From assembly GCA_046328225.1 (NCBI GenBank), contig JAXLWZ010000009.1, positions 78,106 through 142,105 on the forward strand: 64,000 nt of DNA, read 5' to 3'. Position 1 is the stretch's first letter, and every line of letters starts with the position of its first letter. Shown piece by piece: positions 16,935-24,511 of this stretch. Made by a program: the position numbers and the translations under genes. The notes under the pieces are model-generated. The model worked only from the letters and a program-made list of their open reading frames with translations. It ran no database searches and was not told the DNA's origin. This DNA comes from Amarobacillus sp046328225 (GTDB taxonomy: Bacteria; Chloroflexota; Dehalococcoidia; Tepidiformales; Tepidiformaceae).

Positions 16935-18692
16935 ATGGACCGCACATGCGCCCGGTGCCAGGCCATCTCCACCGACCCCGCAGCCGCGTTTTGCGATGCC
17001 TGCGGCGCCCCGCTCGGGGGGACAACGACGCCGCTCGAGTTCGTGTTCTGCGTCGAATGCGGCACGAAGAACGCCATCGGCGATCGCTTCTGCGCGGAGT
17101 GCGGGAAGCCACTTGAGGAGGAGGACCACGGACCCGGCGGCGCCGCGTTCGGGGCCGCTGCCGCCGGCGGAATCGCGGCGGGTGGGGCGGCCGCGGCCGG
17201 CGCCGCTGCCCTGACCGGAGGAAGCGCCGCCGCCGCGAGCGCGGGAGCAGCCATCCCCGGCGCCGGTGCGGCCCTCGGCGGAGCAGGAGCGGCGAGCGCG
17301 GGAGCGGCCATCCCCGGTGCCGGTGCGGCCCTCGGTGGAGCAGGCGCGGCGAGCGCGGGAGCGGCCATTCCCGGCGCTGGTGGCGCGCTGGGCGGAGCCG
17401 GGGCCATCCCTGGAGCTGGTGGCCTCGCGGGAGGTGGCGGCCTTGCTGGCGGCGGAGGAATCGCTGGCGGTGGTGGCCTTGCTGGCGGCGGAGGAATCGC
17501 TGGCGGAGATGGCCTCGCCGGCGGCGGTGGCCTCGCTGGCGGTGGTGGTCTCGCCGGCGGTGGTGGTCTCGCCGGTGGCGGTGGCCTCGCCGGCGGAGGT
17601 GGCGTCGCTGGCGGTGGTGGCATTGCCGGTGGCGGTGGCATCGCTGGTGGAGGTGGGCTCGCTGGCGGTGGTGGCCTCGCCGGTGGCGGTGGCCTCGCTG
17701 GCGGTGGTGGGCTCGCTGGCGGTGGCGGTCTCGCTGGCGGTGGTGGTCTCGCTGGCGGTGGTGGCCTCGCTGGCGGAGGTGGTCTCGCTGGCGGAGGTGG
17801 TCTCGCCGGTGGTGGTGGCATCGCTGGCGGTGGTGGTATTGCGGGCGGAGGTGGCCTCGCTGGCGGAGGTGCCATTGCCGGTGGTGGTGGCCTCGCTGGC
17901 GGTGGTGGGATCGCCGGTGGAGGTGGCACTGCCGGTGGTGGTGGAATTGCCGGCGGCGGCGGTTTCCCGGGTGTCCCCGGGAGCGGCCTCGCGGGCGGAC
18001 CTCCGGGCGGTCCCGGTGGCATGCCCCCCGGAACTGGCCCCGGAGGCTTCCCTGGAAGTCCCGGCACCGGTCTCCCCGGTTCGGCGGGAGGTACCATCCT
18101 GCGCCCGCCGCCCGTGAAAGGCCCGGGCTTCTCGCCCGGGCGCGTGATTCGCATCACCGTGCGCCTGGTCGGGGGCCTGGCCGGGCTCGGGATCATCGTC
18201 GTGATCGTGGCGGCCGCGCTCGTGCTCACCGGAGACCCACAGCCCTGCGCGCCACGCGCCAGCGTCGTCTCCGCCGCGGCGGCCGATGCCGCGAACGCGA
18301 AGTGGATCGCCTTCCGCGACACCGCCCCGGGCACGACCGCCACCTTCACCGAGGCCGAGGCCACCTCGCGCGGTACCCAATACGTCTCCGAACGCGACGT
18401 GCCGCTGCGCAACCTGCAGGTCTACTTCTGCGCGGATGGGCGGGCCGAGGCGAAGGGCGTCACCTCCTACGCCGGGCGCGACGTCAACATCGTCCTGCGC
18501 GGGCACCTCGATGTGGCCGGCGGCCGCAATCGCATCGTGCTCGACTCCGCCCGCGCCGGGAACCTGCCGGCCGCGGTAGGCACGCGGCTCGCGACGGTCA
18601 TCCTCGACCGCAACGGCGCGCGGAACCTGCCGCTCGGCATTACCATCGCGAGCAGTGTCTCGACGGACGGACTACACACGTTGACGCGATGA
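16935..18692 (+). CDS. zinc-ribbon membrane protein with giant Gly-rich (LAGGGG)n region
   Basis: 585 residues. Two zinc ribbons open the protein (CARC...CDAC at 5-24 and CVEC...CAEC at 38-57). Three 19-residue Ala/Gly-rich repeats follow, then about 30 tandem hexapeptides of the form [L/I]AGGGG (about 162-345), a Gly/Pro-rich stretch, one transmembrane helix (about 410-435), and a C-terminal domain of about 145 residues with two Cys. The plan (zinc ribbons, low complexity, helix, outer domain) matches the protein at 13227-14720, so they are likely paralogues in architecture. The Gly region may be a flexible or fibrous spacer; function is unknown. ATG 16935 has GGGAGGGA four nt upstream. Confidence 0.82.
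   Translation: MDRTCARCQAISTDPAAAFCDACGAPLGGTTTPLEFVFCVECGTKNAIGDRFCAECGKPLEEEDHGPGGAAFGAAAAGGIAAGGAAAAGAAALTGGSAAAASAGAAIPGAGAALGGAGAASAGAAIPGAGAALGGAGAASAGAAIPGAGGALGGAGAIPGAGGLAGGGGLAGGGGIAGGGGLAGGGGIAGGDGLAGGGGLAGGGGLAGGGGLAGGGGLAGGGGVAGGGGIAGGGGIAGGGGLAGGGGLAGGGGLAGGGGLAGGGGLAGGGGLAGGGGLAGGGGLAGGGGLAGGGGIAGGGGIAGGGGLAGGGAIAGGGGLAGGGGIAGGGGTAGGGGIAGGGGFPGVPGSGLAGGPPGGPGGMPPGTGPGGFPGSPGTGLPGSAGGTILRPPPVKGPGFSPGRVIRITVRLVGGLAGLGIIVVIVAAALVLTGDPQPCAPRASVVSAAAADAANAKWIAFRDTAPGTTATFTEAEATSRGTQYVSERDVPLRNLQVYFCADGRAEAKGVTSYAGRDVNIVLRGHLDVAGGRNRIVLDSARAGNLPAAVGTRLATVILDRNGARNLPLGITIASSVSTDGLHTLTR
17234..17400 (+). repeat. three near-identical 57-bp tandem repeats
   Basis: Three copies encode ASAGAAIPGAGAALGGAGA with only a few substitutions, mostly synonymous. 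They lie directly before the hexapeptide tract in the same gene and look like a product of recent duplication. Confidence 0.8.
17420..17967 (+). repeat. about 30 tandem 18-bp repeats encoding LAGGGG
   Basis: The unit is GGCGGTGGTGGCCTCGCT or a close variant, with third-position changes between copies and Leu replaced by Ile, Val or Thr in some. All units are 18 bp, so the frame is kept throughout. Long open frames on the other strand and in another forward frame (Pro-rich and Val/Ala/Ser-rich) are by-products of the repeat. Confidence 0.9.
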
Positions 18693-18728
18693 TGATTGCG
18701 TGCGGAACGTTTCGCGAGGGAGGGCGCC

Positions 18729-20294
18729 GTGCTGATCGAAGCCGCTGACCTCGCGGACGCCGGGGGCGTCGATGCCGGGACGTGCGTCATCGGCGCCGGC
18801 CCGGCCGGCCTCACGGTGGCGTCCGAGCTCGCGGCCGCCGGCGAGGATGTCGTGCTGCTGGAGAGTGGCCCCGGCAGCAGCGACCTCAATCGCGGCGAGA
18901 GCGCAGGCTACCCCTACTTCCGGCTGGACGTGGCACGACTGCGGGGCATCGGCGGCAGCCGCGCGGCCTGGTTGCCCCCGGGGGACGTCCGGTGGCCGCT
19001 GAACGGCGGCCTCCGCAGCCGGCGCTTCGACCCGTCTGACTTCGACCAGCACGATCACTCCGGCCGGCGACTGTGGCCGTTCGCCTTCGACGAGCTCGTG
19101 CCCCACTTCGAGCGCGCCGAGGCGCTCCTCGGGCTTGCGGCGAACGAAGGGCTTCTCGCGCCACCGCCTCCGACCGGACCAGGTCTCGAAACGGCGCTCT
19201 TCCAGTTCTCCGACCCGGCGCGCTTCGACGCGATCGCCGGCGAACTCATCGCGTCCGAACACGCGCGGATCGTGCGCGGTGCGACGGCGCTGCGGCTCGA
19301 AACGGGCGCGATGCATGCGCGCTGCACGGGTGTGACCGTGGCTGATGACCGCGGCCGCACCTTCACCGTTCGCGCCCGAAGGGTTGTGGTGGCCGGCGGG
19401 GGCATCGAGAACGCGCGGCTCCTGTTGCTCTCGTCGGCGGCCAATCCGGACGGCATGGGGAATGAGCATGGCCACCTGGGCCGCTGGTTCGGCGAACACC
19501 TCCACGTCGAGGCCGCGCACCTGCTGCTCGCGGACGGGGTCGAGCCCGGCGACTTCGCCTTCCTGCGCCGCACCGGGACGGCGAGCGCGGGCGCCATCGG
19601 CGGGTTCCGCGTCCCGGACGCCGAGCGCGAACGGCTGGGCCTTCTCAACGCCACGATCGGCATGCTTCCGCGGCATGTGGCTCGCACCACGCTCACCGCC
19701 CGTGCGGGGGCCGAACTCATCTGGGCGCTCCGGAATCGCTCCCTTCCATTGCACTGGCAGCGCCGGTCGGCCCGCGTGATGGCACGGCCGGACCAGGCGG
19801 CGCGAGCCCTTCGTACCCTCCTGCCGGGCATGCCGCCCGAGCGCGCGATGCTGCTCATGGTCACCTCGGAGCAGGCGCCGAATCCCCGGAGCCGGGTGAC
19901 GTTGGCCGCGTCACGCGATCGCCTGGGGCAGCCCCGCACGCGTCTCGAATGGCGCATGACCGGGCGTGACCTTGCCAGCCTGCGCGGAACCGTAGCCACG
20001 GCCTCGGAAGCCCTCGAAGCCACGGGACTCGGGCGGGTCGTCTCGCTGGTGGACCAGCCGTGGGGCTTCCCCCGCATCCACGGGTGCTGGCATGCGATGG
20101 GCACCACGCGCATGAGCGCCGACCCCCGCGACGGCGTCACCGACCCGTTCGGGCGCGTGCACTCCATGGAGAACGTCTACGTCGCGGGCAGCTCGGTGTT
20201 CCCCACGGGGGGCGCATCGACGGTCACGCTCAGCATCGTCGCGCTGGCACTCAGGCTCGCGGATCACCTGCTCGGGCGGCCGTCCGCCGGCTGA
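18729..20294 (+). CDS. GMC-type FAD-dependent oxidoreductase
   Basis: 521 residues from GTG 18729. The N-terminal dinucleotide fold CVIGAGPAGLTVASEL (about 17-32) and the acidic end of the second strand (LLESGPG) bind FAD. The C-terminal GMC signature includes HAMGTTRM (about 456-463) and the closing FPTGGASTVTLSIVALA segment that completes the FAD site. Members oxidise primary or secondary alcohols of sugars, sterols or alkanols; this compact form often occurs in glycan gene clusters. GGGAGGG just before GTG 18729 favours it over an upstream TTG at 18696. The gene lies 36 nt after the Gly-rich protein gene. Its last 44 nt overlap the convergent kinase-like gene. Confidence 0.88.
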   Translation: MLIEAADLADAGGVDAGTCVIGAGPAGLTVASELAAAGEDVVLLESGPGSSDLNRGESAGYPYFRLDVARLRGIGGSRAAWLPPGDVRWPLNGGLRSRRFDPSDFDQHDHSGRRLWPFAFDELVPHFERAEALLGLAANEGLLAPPPPTGPGLETALFQFSDPARFDAIAGELIASEHARIVRGATALRLETGAMHARCTGVTVADDRGRTFTVRARRVVVAGGGIENARLLLLSSAANPDGMGNEHGHLGRWFGEHLHVEAAHLLLADGVEPGDFAFLRRTGTASAGAIGGFRVPDAERERLGLLNATIGMLPRHVARTTLTARAGAELIWALRNRSLPLHWQRRSARVMARPDQAARALRTLLPGMPPERAMLLMVTSEQAPNPRSRVTLAASRDRLGQPRTRLEWRMTGRDLASLRGTVATASEALEATGLGRVVSLVDQPWGFPRIHGCWHAMGTTRMSADPRDGVTDPFGRVHSMENVYVAGSSVFPTGGASTVTLSIVALALRLADHLLGRPSAG

Positions 20295-21138
20295 TTTCGC
20301 GCTCCGCCGCACGCTCCAGGACCAGCAGCCCGGCCATCACCAGCGGCGCCGTCGCACGGCGCATGCGCCACGGGCTCTCCCGCATGCGCCGCGCATGCCG
20401 CCGCGCCCGCCCGAACACGTCGCGGCAGAACGCACGCGGGTCGGCTTCGTCCTCCGCCGCGGCCGCGACCAGGCTCACGGCGAAGCGGGCGAGATCAAGC
20501 TGGCCGCGCGGCGACGCGTGCACGTTCCCCGGCACGTCGAGGCAGGTGTTGTAGACCCACAGGCCAAGGTCCCCAACCATCGGCGCGACCACTTCCCAGT
20601 CACCCGTACCCGCCTGCAGGTCGGCGCTCTCGCCCACGTCGATGAAGATGGGCGCACCGTTGGCGTCGACGAGGATGTTGCGCGCGTGGAAGTCGCCGAA
20701 GGGCCGCCCAAGGTTGCGATGGAAGTCGCGCAGGCCGGCCACGACGGCGCTCGCGATGGTCTCCCGCTCGCCGCGGTCACGGAGCCGGGTGGAGCGCACG
20801 AGTGGCACGCCCCGGACGCGCTCCATCACGAACCCGGCGCCCTCGGGGAGGAGTGCGATGGGCCGCGGCAGCCGCGCTCGCGTGGCAGGCGCGGCCGCCA
20901 CCCGGCACAGCACATCCCATTCGACCGCGATGGACTCCCCGGCGAGCGGGCACTTCAGCACGAAATCGCGGGAATGCCCGTTCGCCCGAAGGAGGTAGCA
21001 AGTCGAGGTGCCCCCGCGGATGCGGCCGAACGCGGTCACCGCGTCGATGCCGAGCGGTTCGAGCGCCGCGGCGAGCCCGCCCCCGGGCAGCTCCTCAAGT
21101 TCTTGCAGCAGCCTCGGCCTCGTCGCCCGCAGTTCCAT
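20251..21138 (-). CDS. aminoglycoside-phosphotransferase-fold kinase (lipopolysaccharide-kinase-like)
   Basis: 295 residues with the eukaryotic-like kinase fold of the APH/choline kinase group. There is an ATP-site Lys in FVLKCPLAG, an ExV hinge (MERVRGVPL), a catalytic loop GDFHARNILVD and a metal-binding FIDVGES in place of the DFG motif. The GDFHxxN form resembles Kdo/heptose-type lipid kinases as much as antibiotic kinases. Neighbours (GMC oxidoreductase, glycosyltransferase) point to phosphorylation of a sugar or glycolipid rather than resistance. ATG 21138 has TAGCAT 6 nt upstream and no Shine-Dalgarno. Its 3' end overlaps the GMC gene by 44 nt, which is unusual in this genome. Confidence 0.75.
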   Translation of the reverse strand: MELRATRPRLLQELEELPGGGLAAALEPLGIDAVTAFGRIRGGTSTCYLLRANGHSRDFVLKCPLAGESIAVEWDVLCRVAAAPATRARLPRPIALLPEGAGFVMERVRGVPLVRSTRLRDRGERETIASAVVAGLRDFHRNLGRPFGDFHARNILVDANGAPIFIDVGESADLQAGTGDWEVVAPMVGDLGLWVYNTCLDVPGNVHASPRGQLDLARFAVSLVAAAAEDEADPRAFCRDVFGRARRHARRMRESPWRMRRATAPLVMAGLLVLERAAEREISRRTAARAGDPRA

Positions 21139-21144
21139 GTCACG

Positions 21145-21150
21145 ATGCTA
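21145..21150 (-). promoter_or_regulatory. -10 element for leaderless APH-like gene
   Basis: On the reverse strand TAGCAT is followed by CGTGAC and ATG 21138. Confidence 0.45.
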
Positions 21151-21204
21151 CGCGAGGCGGCCCACTCCGTCGGCCAACCACCATGCCGACCCCCTGGGGT
21201 AGCC

Positions 21205-21246
21205 CCTGGGAACTTGCTACTGGTAACTGGCAACTCGCAGTAGCGA
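21205..21246. repeat. small dyad-rich intergenic element
   Basis: A low-GC stretch contains GCTACTG ... CAGTAGC (7-bp inverted arms) with an inner near-repeat GGTAACTGGCAACT. It stands out from the GC-rich surroundings and resembles in style the element at 34081-34190. Confidence 0.45.
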
Positions 21247-21261
21247 ATCGCATTCGGATGT

Positions 21262-21267
21262 TACGAT
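21262..21267 (+). promoter_or_regulatory. -10 element for leaderless glycosyltransferase gene
   Basis: TACGAT is followed by 8 nt and GTG 21276. This decides the GTG start over ATG 21258, which would overlap the promoter. Confidence 0.45.
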
Positions 21268-21275
21268 TCGCCCAC

Positions 21276-22397
21276 GTGACGGCACTGCAACGCGCCCTCG
21301 TTGTCGGTCCCTATCCCGGTTCCCGCTGGCGAAGCATCTCGAACTACACCGATGGCCTCCTCTCCATGAGCGGCCTCGACGGCGTCGAACTGCGCGCGGA
21401 GCGGGCCTGGTGGTGGCTGCCGCCCGGCGTCGATCGCGTCATGGACGCGCGTCGCGGCCGGATGCCGTTGTCGCCACTGGCGGTCACGGGCGCCCAGCTG
21501 GTCCACATGACCGACCAGGGGCTCGCGCACCACGTCTCCACCTTCGCCGGGCTGCCCACGATAGTGACCTGCCACGACCTCATGCCGTTCGTGGTCCCGA
21601 GCTACTACCGCGGCGCCCGCTGGGGGATGCTGAGGAAGTTCGCGCTCAGGGCGAGCCTGCGCGGCATGGGCCGGGCCACTCGTGTCGTCGCTGTGTCCGA
21701 ACGAACCGCGCGCGACATAACGGCTCTCACCGGCATCTCTCCCGGGCGGATCAGCGTCGTGGGCGTTCCGAGCCCGGGCTCGTTTCGACCGGTGCAGGAC
21801 GCGGACGAGGTCCTCGCGCGGCGTGGGATCGTGCTGCCCCCGGGGCCGCGCATCCTCAGCGTCGGGAGCGCGGCCGCTTATAAGAACCTCGGGCTGCTGC
21901 TGCGCGCGATCGCCCGCCCCGAACTCGCGGGCGCCGCGCTCGTGCGCGTGGGTGAGCCGCTCACCCGGCGCCACCACGAGTTCGCACAGCGGCTCGGGGT
22001 CGCCGGCCGCGTCGTGGAGTTGGGCCGCATCGACGACGAAGCGCTGGTGGCGGTCTACAACGCCTGCACCGTGCTGGCGCAGCCGAGCATCTACGAAGGG
22101 TTCGGGATGCCGGTGATGGAGGCCATGGCGTGCGGCCTCCCGGTCGTGACGAGCGACGGCGGTGCGCTCCCGGGCACCGCGGGCGACGCCGCGGTGGTCG
22201 TGCCGCTGCAGCCACGCCAGGGCGCCGCCTCGCGATGGGCTCGCGAAATCGCAAACGTGCTCGGCGACGCGGACGAACGGTGCTTGATGCGCGAACGTGG
22301 GCTCTCCCGGGCGGCGCTCTTCCGGCCGGAGGCCATCGCGCGGCAGCTGCTGGCGGTATATCGCGGGGCCATCGCCGAATTCGAAGCCAGGGGATAA
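21276..22397 (+). CDS. glycosyltransferase, GT4 family
   Basis: 373 residues from GTG 21276; ATG 21258 would add six. It is a GT-B enzyme. The N-terminal half holds VVGPYPGSRW and HDLMPFVVPSYY. The C-terminal donor domain contains ILSVGSAAAYKNLGLLL, a Lys-containing nucleotide-sugar motif, and the GT4 signature EGFGMPVMEAMACGLPVVTS with the E-x7-E pair. Likely role: retaining sugar transfer to a lipid-linked or surface glycan in the cytoplasm. It lies divergent from the APH-like kinase and ends at a strong terminator. The acceptor is unknown. Confidence 0.9.
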   Translation: MTALQRALVVGPYPGSRWRSISNYTDGLLSMSGLDGVELRAERAWWWLPPGVDRVMDARRGRMPLSPLAVTGAQLVHMTDQGLAHHVSTFAGLPTIVTCHDLMPFVVPSYYRGARWGMLRKFALRASLRGMGRATRVVAVSERTARDITALTGISPGRISVVGVPSPGSFRPVQDADEVLARRGIVLPPGPRILSVGSAAAYKNLGLLLRAIARPELAGAALVRVGEPLTRRHHEFAQRLGVAGRVVELGRIDDEALVAVYNACTVLAQPSIYEGFGMPVMEAMACGLPVVTSDGGALPGTAGDAAVVVPLQPRQGAASRWAREIANVLGDADERCLMRERGLSRAALFRPEAIARQLLAVYRGAIAEFEARG

Positions 22398-22400
22398 CGA

Positions 22401-22434
22401 AACGGGGGCGCAGACGAATGCCTGCGCCCCCGTT
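22401..22434. terminator. bidirectional terminator hairpin
   Basis: A 13-bp stem AACGGGGGCGCAG (22401-22413) pairs with CTGCGCCCCCGTT (22422-22434) across an 8-nt loop. It lies between the convergent glycosyltransferase and acyl-CoA dehydrogenase genes. Confidence 0.85.
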
Positions 22435-22452
22435 GGAGACCAACCAGCCAAA

Positions 22453-23598
22453 CTACGCGCGCGGCAGCCCCAGGCCTCGCGTGGCGATGACGTTCCGCTG
22501 CACTTCGCTCGTGCCGCCGGCGATCGTCCCGGCGACGCTGCTCATGTACGTCATCGCGGCCCGGCCGCTGAGCGGCGCCACGCCCGGCTCCGTGAGGTTG
22601 CCTTGCAGCCCCAGCGCCGACATCGCCGCGCGGGCGATGCGCTGCCCGAGCTCCGAGTTGTAGAGCTTTGCGATCGAAGCCTCGTGGTTCGGCACCCGGC
22701 CGGCCGCCTGGATCGAGATCACGTTGTAGCTCAGGAGCTTGGCCGCGGCGGCCTCGACCCAGAGCTCCGCGAACGTGTTCCGGACGCTCGCATTGCCGAG
22801 CTTGTTCGCCTTGATGTGCTCGATGTAGCGCTCCAGCACCTGCCGCTGACCGACGGAATTGCCGATGGAGCTGCGTTCGAAGTCGAGCGTGGTGGCGCCG
22901 ATGTACCAGCCGCGGTTGATTTCGCCCACGACGTTGCGCACCGGCACGCGCACATCCTCGAAGAAGACCTCGTTGAAGCCGTGGCGCCCCGCGAGGTTGA
23001 TGAGCGGGCGGATGCTGATGCCCGGCGTCTTCATGTCGAGCAGCAGGTAGGAGATGCCCCGGTGCTTCGGCGCGTCCGGGTCCGTGCGCGCGAGCATGAA
23101 CATCCAGTTCGAGGTGTGCGCCCCCGAGGTCCAGATCTTCTGGCCGTTGATGACGAAGTCGTCGCCGTCGCGGATGGCGCGCGTCTGGAGGCTCGCAAGG
23201 TCGGACCCGGAGCCCGGTTCGCTGTAGCCCTGGCACCACGAGGTCTCGCCCGCGAGGATGCGCGAGAGGTGTTCCTTCTTCTGCTCATCGTTGCCGTACT
23301 GGATGAGCGTGGGGCCGAGGAAGCCGACGGCGGCACCGCCCATCGCGACCGCGCGGGCCTCGGCGAACTCCTCGTTCATGATGAACTGCTCGACCACGCC
23401 GAGCCCGGCACCGCCGTACTCCTTCGGCCACGCCGGCGCGATCCAGCCGCGCTGTGCGAGCTTGCCGCGCCATTCGCGCTGGTCGGTGTCGTCCTCGAAG
23501 TTGCCGTCTTCGGGCATGCGTGGCGGATTGGCGGTGGCGAGGAAGTCCCGCACCTCCGCGCGCCATTTCGCCTGCTCCGGGTTGTCCTTGAACTGCAC
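22453..23598 (-). CDS. acyl-CoA dehydrogenase
   Basis: 381 residues with the three-part acyl-CoA dehydrogenase layout. There is an N-terminal helical domain (PEQAKWRAEVRDFL), a middle beta domain with the FAD/substrate motifs WCQGYSEPGSGSDLASL and INGQKIWTSGAH, and a C-terminal helical domain ending GGTSEVQRNVIATRGLGLPR. It would catalyse alpha,beta-desaturation of an acyl-CoA with electrons to ETF. GTG 23598 is preferred over GTG 23628, since GAGGG lies just upstream and the N-terminus then matches the family's usual beginning. The catalytic Glu position was not assigned. The substrate range, straight or branched, cannot be told. Confidence 0.93.
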   Translation of the reverse strand: MQFKDNPEQAKWRAEVRDFLATANPPRMPEDGNFEDDTDQREWRGKLAQRGWIAPAWPKEYGGAGLGVVEQFIMNEEFAEARAVAMGGAAVGFLGPTLIQYGNDEQKKEHLSRILAGETSWCQGYSEPGSGSDLASLQTRAIRDGDDFVINGQKIWTSGAHTSNWMFMLARTDPDAPKHRGISYLLLDMKTPGISIRPLINLAGRHGFNEVFFEDVRVPVRNVVGEINRGWYIGATTLDFERSSIGNSVGQRQVLERYIEHIKANKLGNASVRNTFAELWVEAAAAKLLSYNVISIQAAGRVPNHEASIAKLYNSELGQRIARAAMSALGLQGNLTEPGVAPLSGRAAMTYMSSVAGTIAGGTSEVQRNVIATRGLGLPRA

Positions 23599-23664
23599 GC
23601 TTTCCCTCGGTGAATCGGATTCACGCACTCTACGCGCCGAAGGCGAACTTCTCCATCTCGCCTC

Positions 23665-24381
23665 TCAGGCCCGCAGGAACGCGGCTTCGCCCTCGCGCAG
23701 CATTTGCCGCCGCTCGCGCCAGTCCGGCAGCCAGCGCGCCACTTCGTTCCAGAACGCGGGCGAATGGTCGTGGTGCCGAAGGTGGGCGAGCTCGTGGACT
23801 GCGACATAATCGACGGCCCTCGGCGGAAGGAGTACGAGCCGCCAGTTCAAGCGCAGCGTCCCGTCCGCGGCGCAGCTGCCCCAGCGCCGCCGCTGGTCGC
23901 GAACGAGCACCACGCGGGGCGTTACGCCCATCCGTTCGGCCCAGGCGGCGACCGTCGCCGGGATGAGTTCATTCGCGCGGGCCAGGTACCAGGCGCGCAG
24001 CGCGTCCGGGATTACGGGCTCGGGCGAACCCGGTTCCACGGCCAGCCGCAGCATCCCGTCGAAGGCGCGAGGCTCCACGCCCGGCTCCAGGAGGAGCGAT
24101 AGCTGCTCGCCCCGGAACGGCACTGTGTCCGCGGCCGTGGGCGCGGGCGCCGGCTGCGCGAGGCTCCCGAGCCGCGCGAGGATCCAACCGGCGCGTTTCG
24201 CCACCACCGCAGCCACCTCGCCGCGCGACGCGAACGCAGGTGCGCTCACACGCACGCCCTCGCCCGGCCGCACGGTGATTTCGATGGTCCGCCGGCGCCG
24301 GCGGCTGCGAATCACCGAATAGGCGATGGTCGCGCCGTCGACCTCGATCCGGGCCTGCTCGGGCTCGATGGTTCGTGGCAT
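23665..24381 (-). CDS. YgjP/SprT-like zinc metallopeptidase
   Basis: 238 residues. The C-terminal metallopeptidase domain (about 155-235) has HELAH with a third His in HHDHSPAFW and the family end WLPDWRERR. An upstream VRDQRRRWGSCAADGTLRLNWRL strand pattern is typical of the DUF45/YgjP (WLM-related) family. The N-terminal half contains RRRRRTIEITVRPGEGVRVSAP, also usual for this family. Function is not well established; members are cytoplasmic and often lie near DNA repair or restriction genes, which is not the case here. ATG 24381 is preceded by TACACT 6 nt upstream (leaderless geometry). Confidence 0.88.
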   Translation of the reverse strand: MPRTIEPEQARIEVDGATIAYSVIRSRRRRRTIEITVRPGEGVRVSAPAFASRGEVAAVVAKRAGWILARLGSLAQPAPAPTAADTVPFRGEQLSLLLEPGVEPRAFDGMLRLAVEPGSPEPVIPDALRAWYLARANELIPATVAAWAERMGVTPRVVLVRDQRRRWGSCAADGTLRLNWRLVLLPPRAVDYVAVHELAHLRHHDHSPAFWNEVARWLPDWRERRQMLREGEAAFLRA

Positions 24382-24387
24382 GGCGCG

Positions 24388-24393
24388 AGTGTA
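24388..24393 (-). promoter_or_regulatory. -10 element for leaderless YgjP-like gene
   Basis: On the reverse strand TACACT is followed by CGCGCC and ATG 24381; there is no Shine-Dalgarno. Confidence 0.45.
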
Positions 24394-24454
24394 GGCGACC
24401 GCCGCCGTGCGATCGTGGTCCTCCGGGAGGTCGCGCACTCTGGCGGGCATTTCG

Positions 24455-24460
24455 TACGCT
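24455..24460 (+). promoter_or_regulatory. -10 element upstream of phosphatase leader ORF
   Basis: TACGCT is followed by GGGCGC and ATG 24467, the same geometry as at 33083-33088. Confidence 0.4.
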
Positions 24461-24466
24461 GGGCGC

Positions 24467-24511
24467 ATGGCTCGCGGTCGCCGCGAGACCTCGCACCGGG
24501 GTATGGCATGA
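24467..24511 (+). CDS. putative 14-codon leader ORF, coupled to the phosphatase gene
   Basis: The leaderless ATG 24467 opens the peptide MARGRRETSHRGMA, and its TGA (24509-24511) overlaps ATG 24508 of the phosphatase as ATGA. The main gene has only a weak GGGG as ribosome binding site, so its translation may depend on ribosomes finishing this mini-ORF. The distance from mini-ORF ATG to main ATG is 41 nt, the same as at 33095/33136. There is no evidence for a function of the peptide itself. Confidence 0.4.
   Translation: MARGRRETSHRGMA

Noticed and set aside
16784..18412. 542-residue Pro-rich ORF antisense to the Gly-rich protein gene
   Set aside because: It mirrors the 18-bp repeat (GGX codons read as PPX on the other strand); no start signal and no non-repeat domain. 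Other long frames over the same tract have the same cause.
20251..21138. Antibiotic resistance aminoglycoside kinase
   Set aside because: Only the fold is shared; the glycan-gene context and GDFHxxN loop do not support a resistance call.
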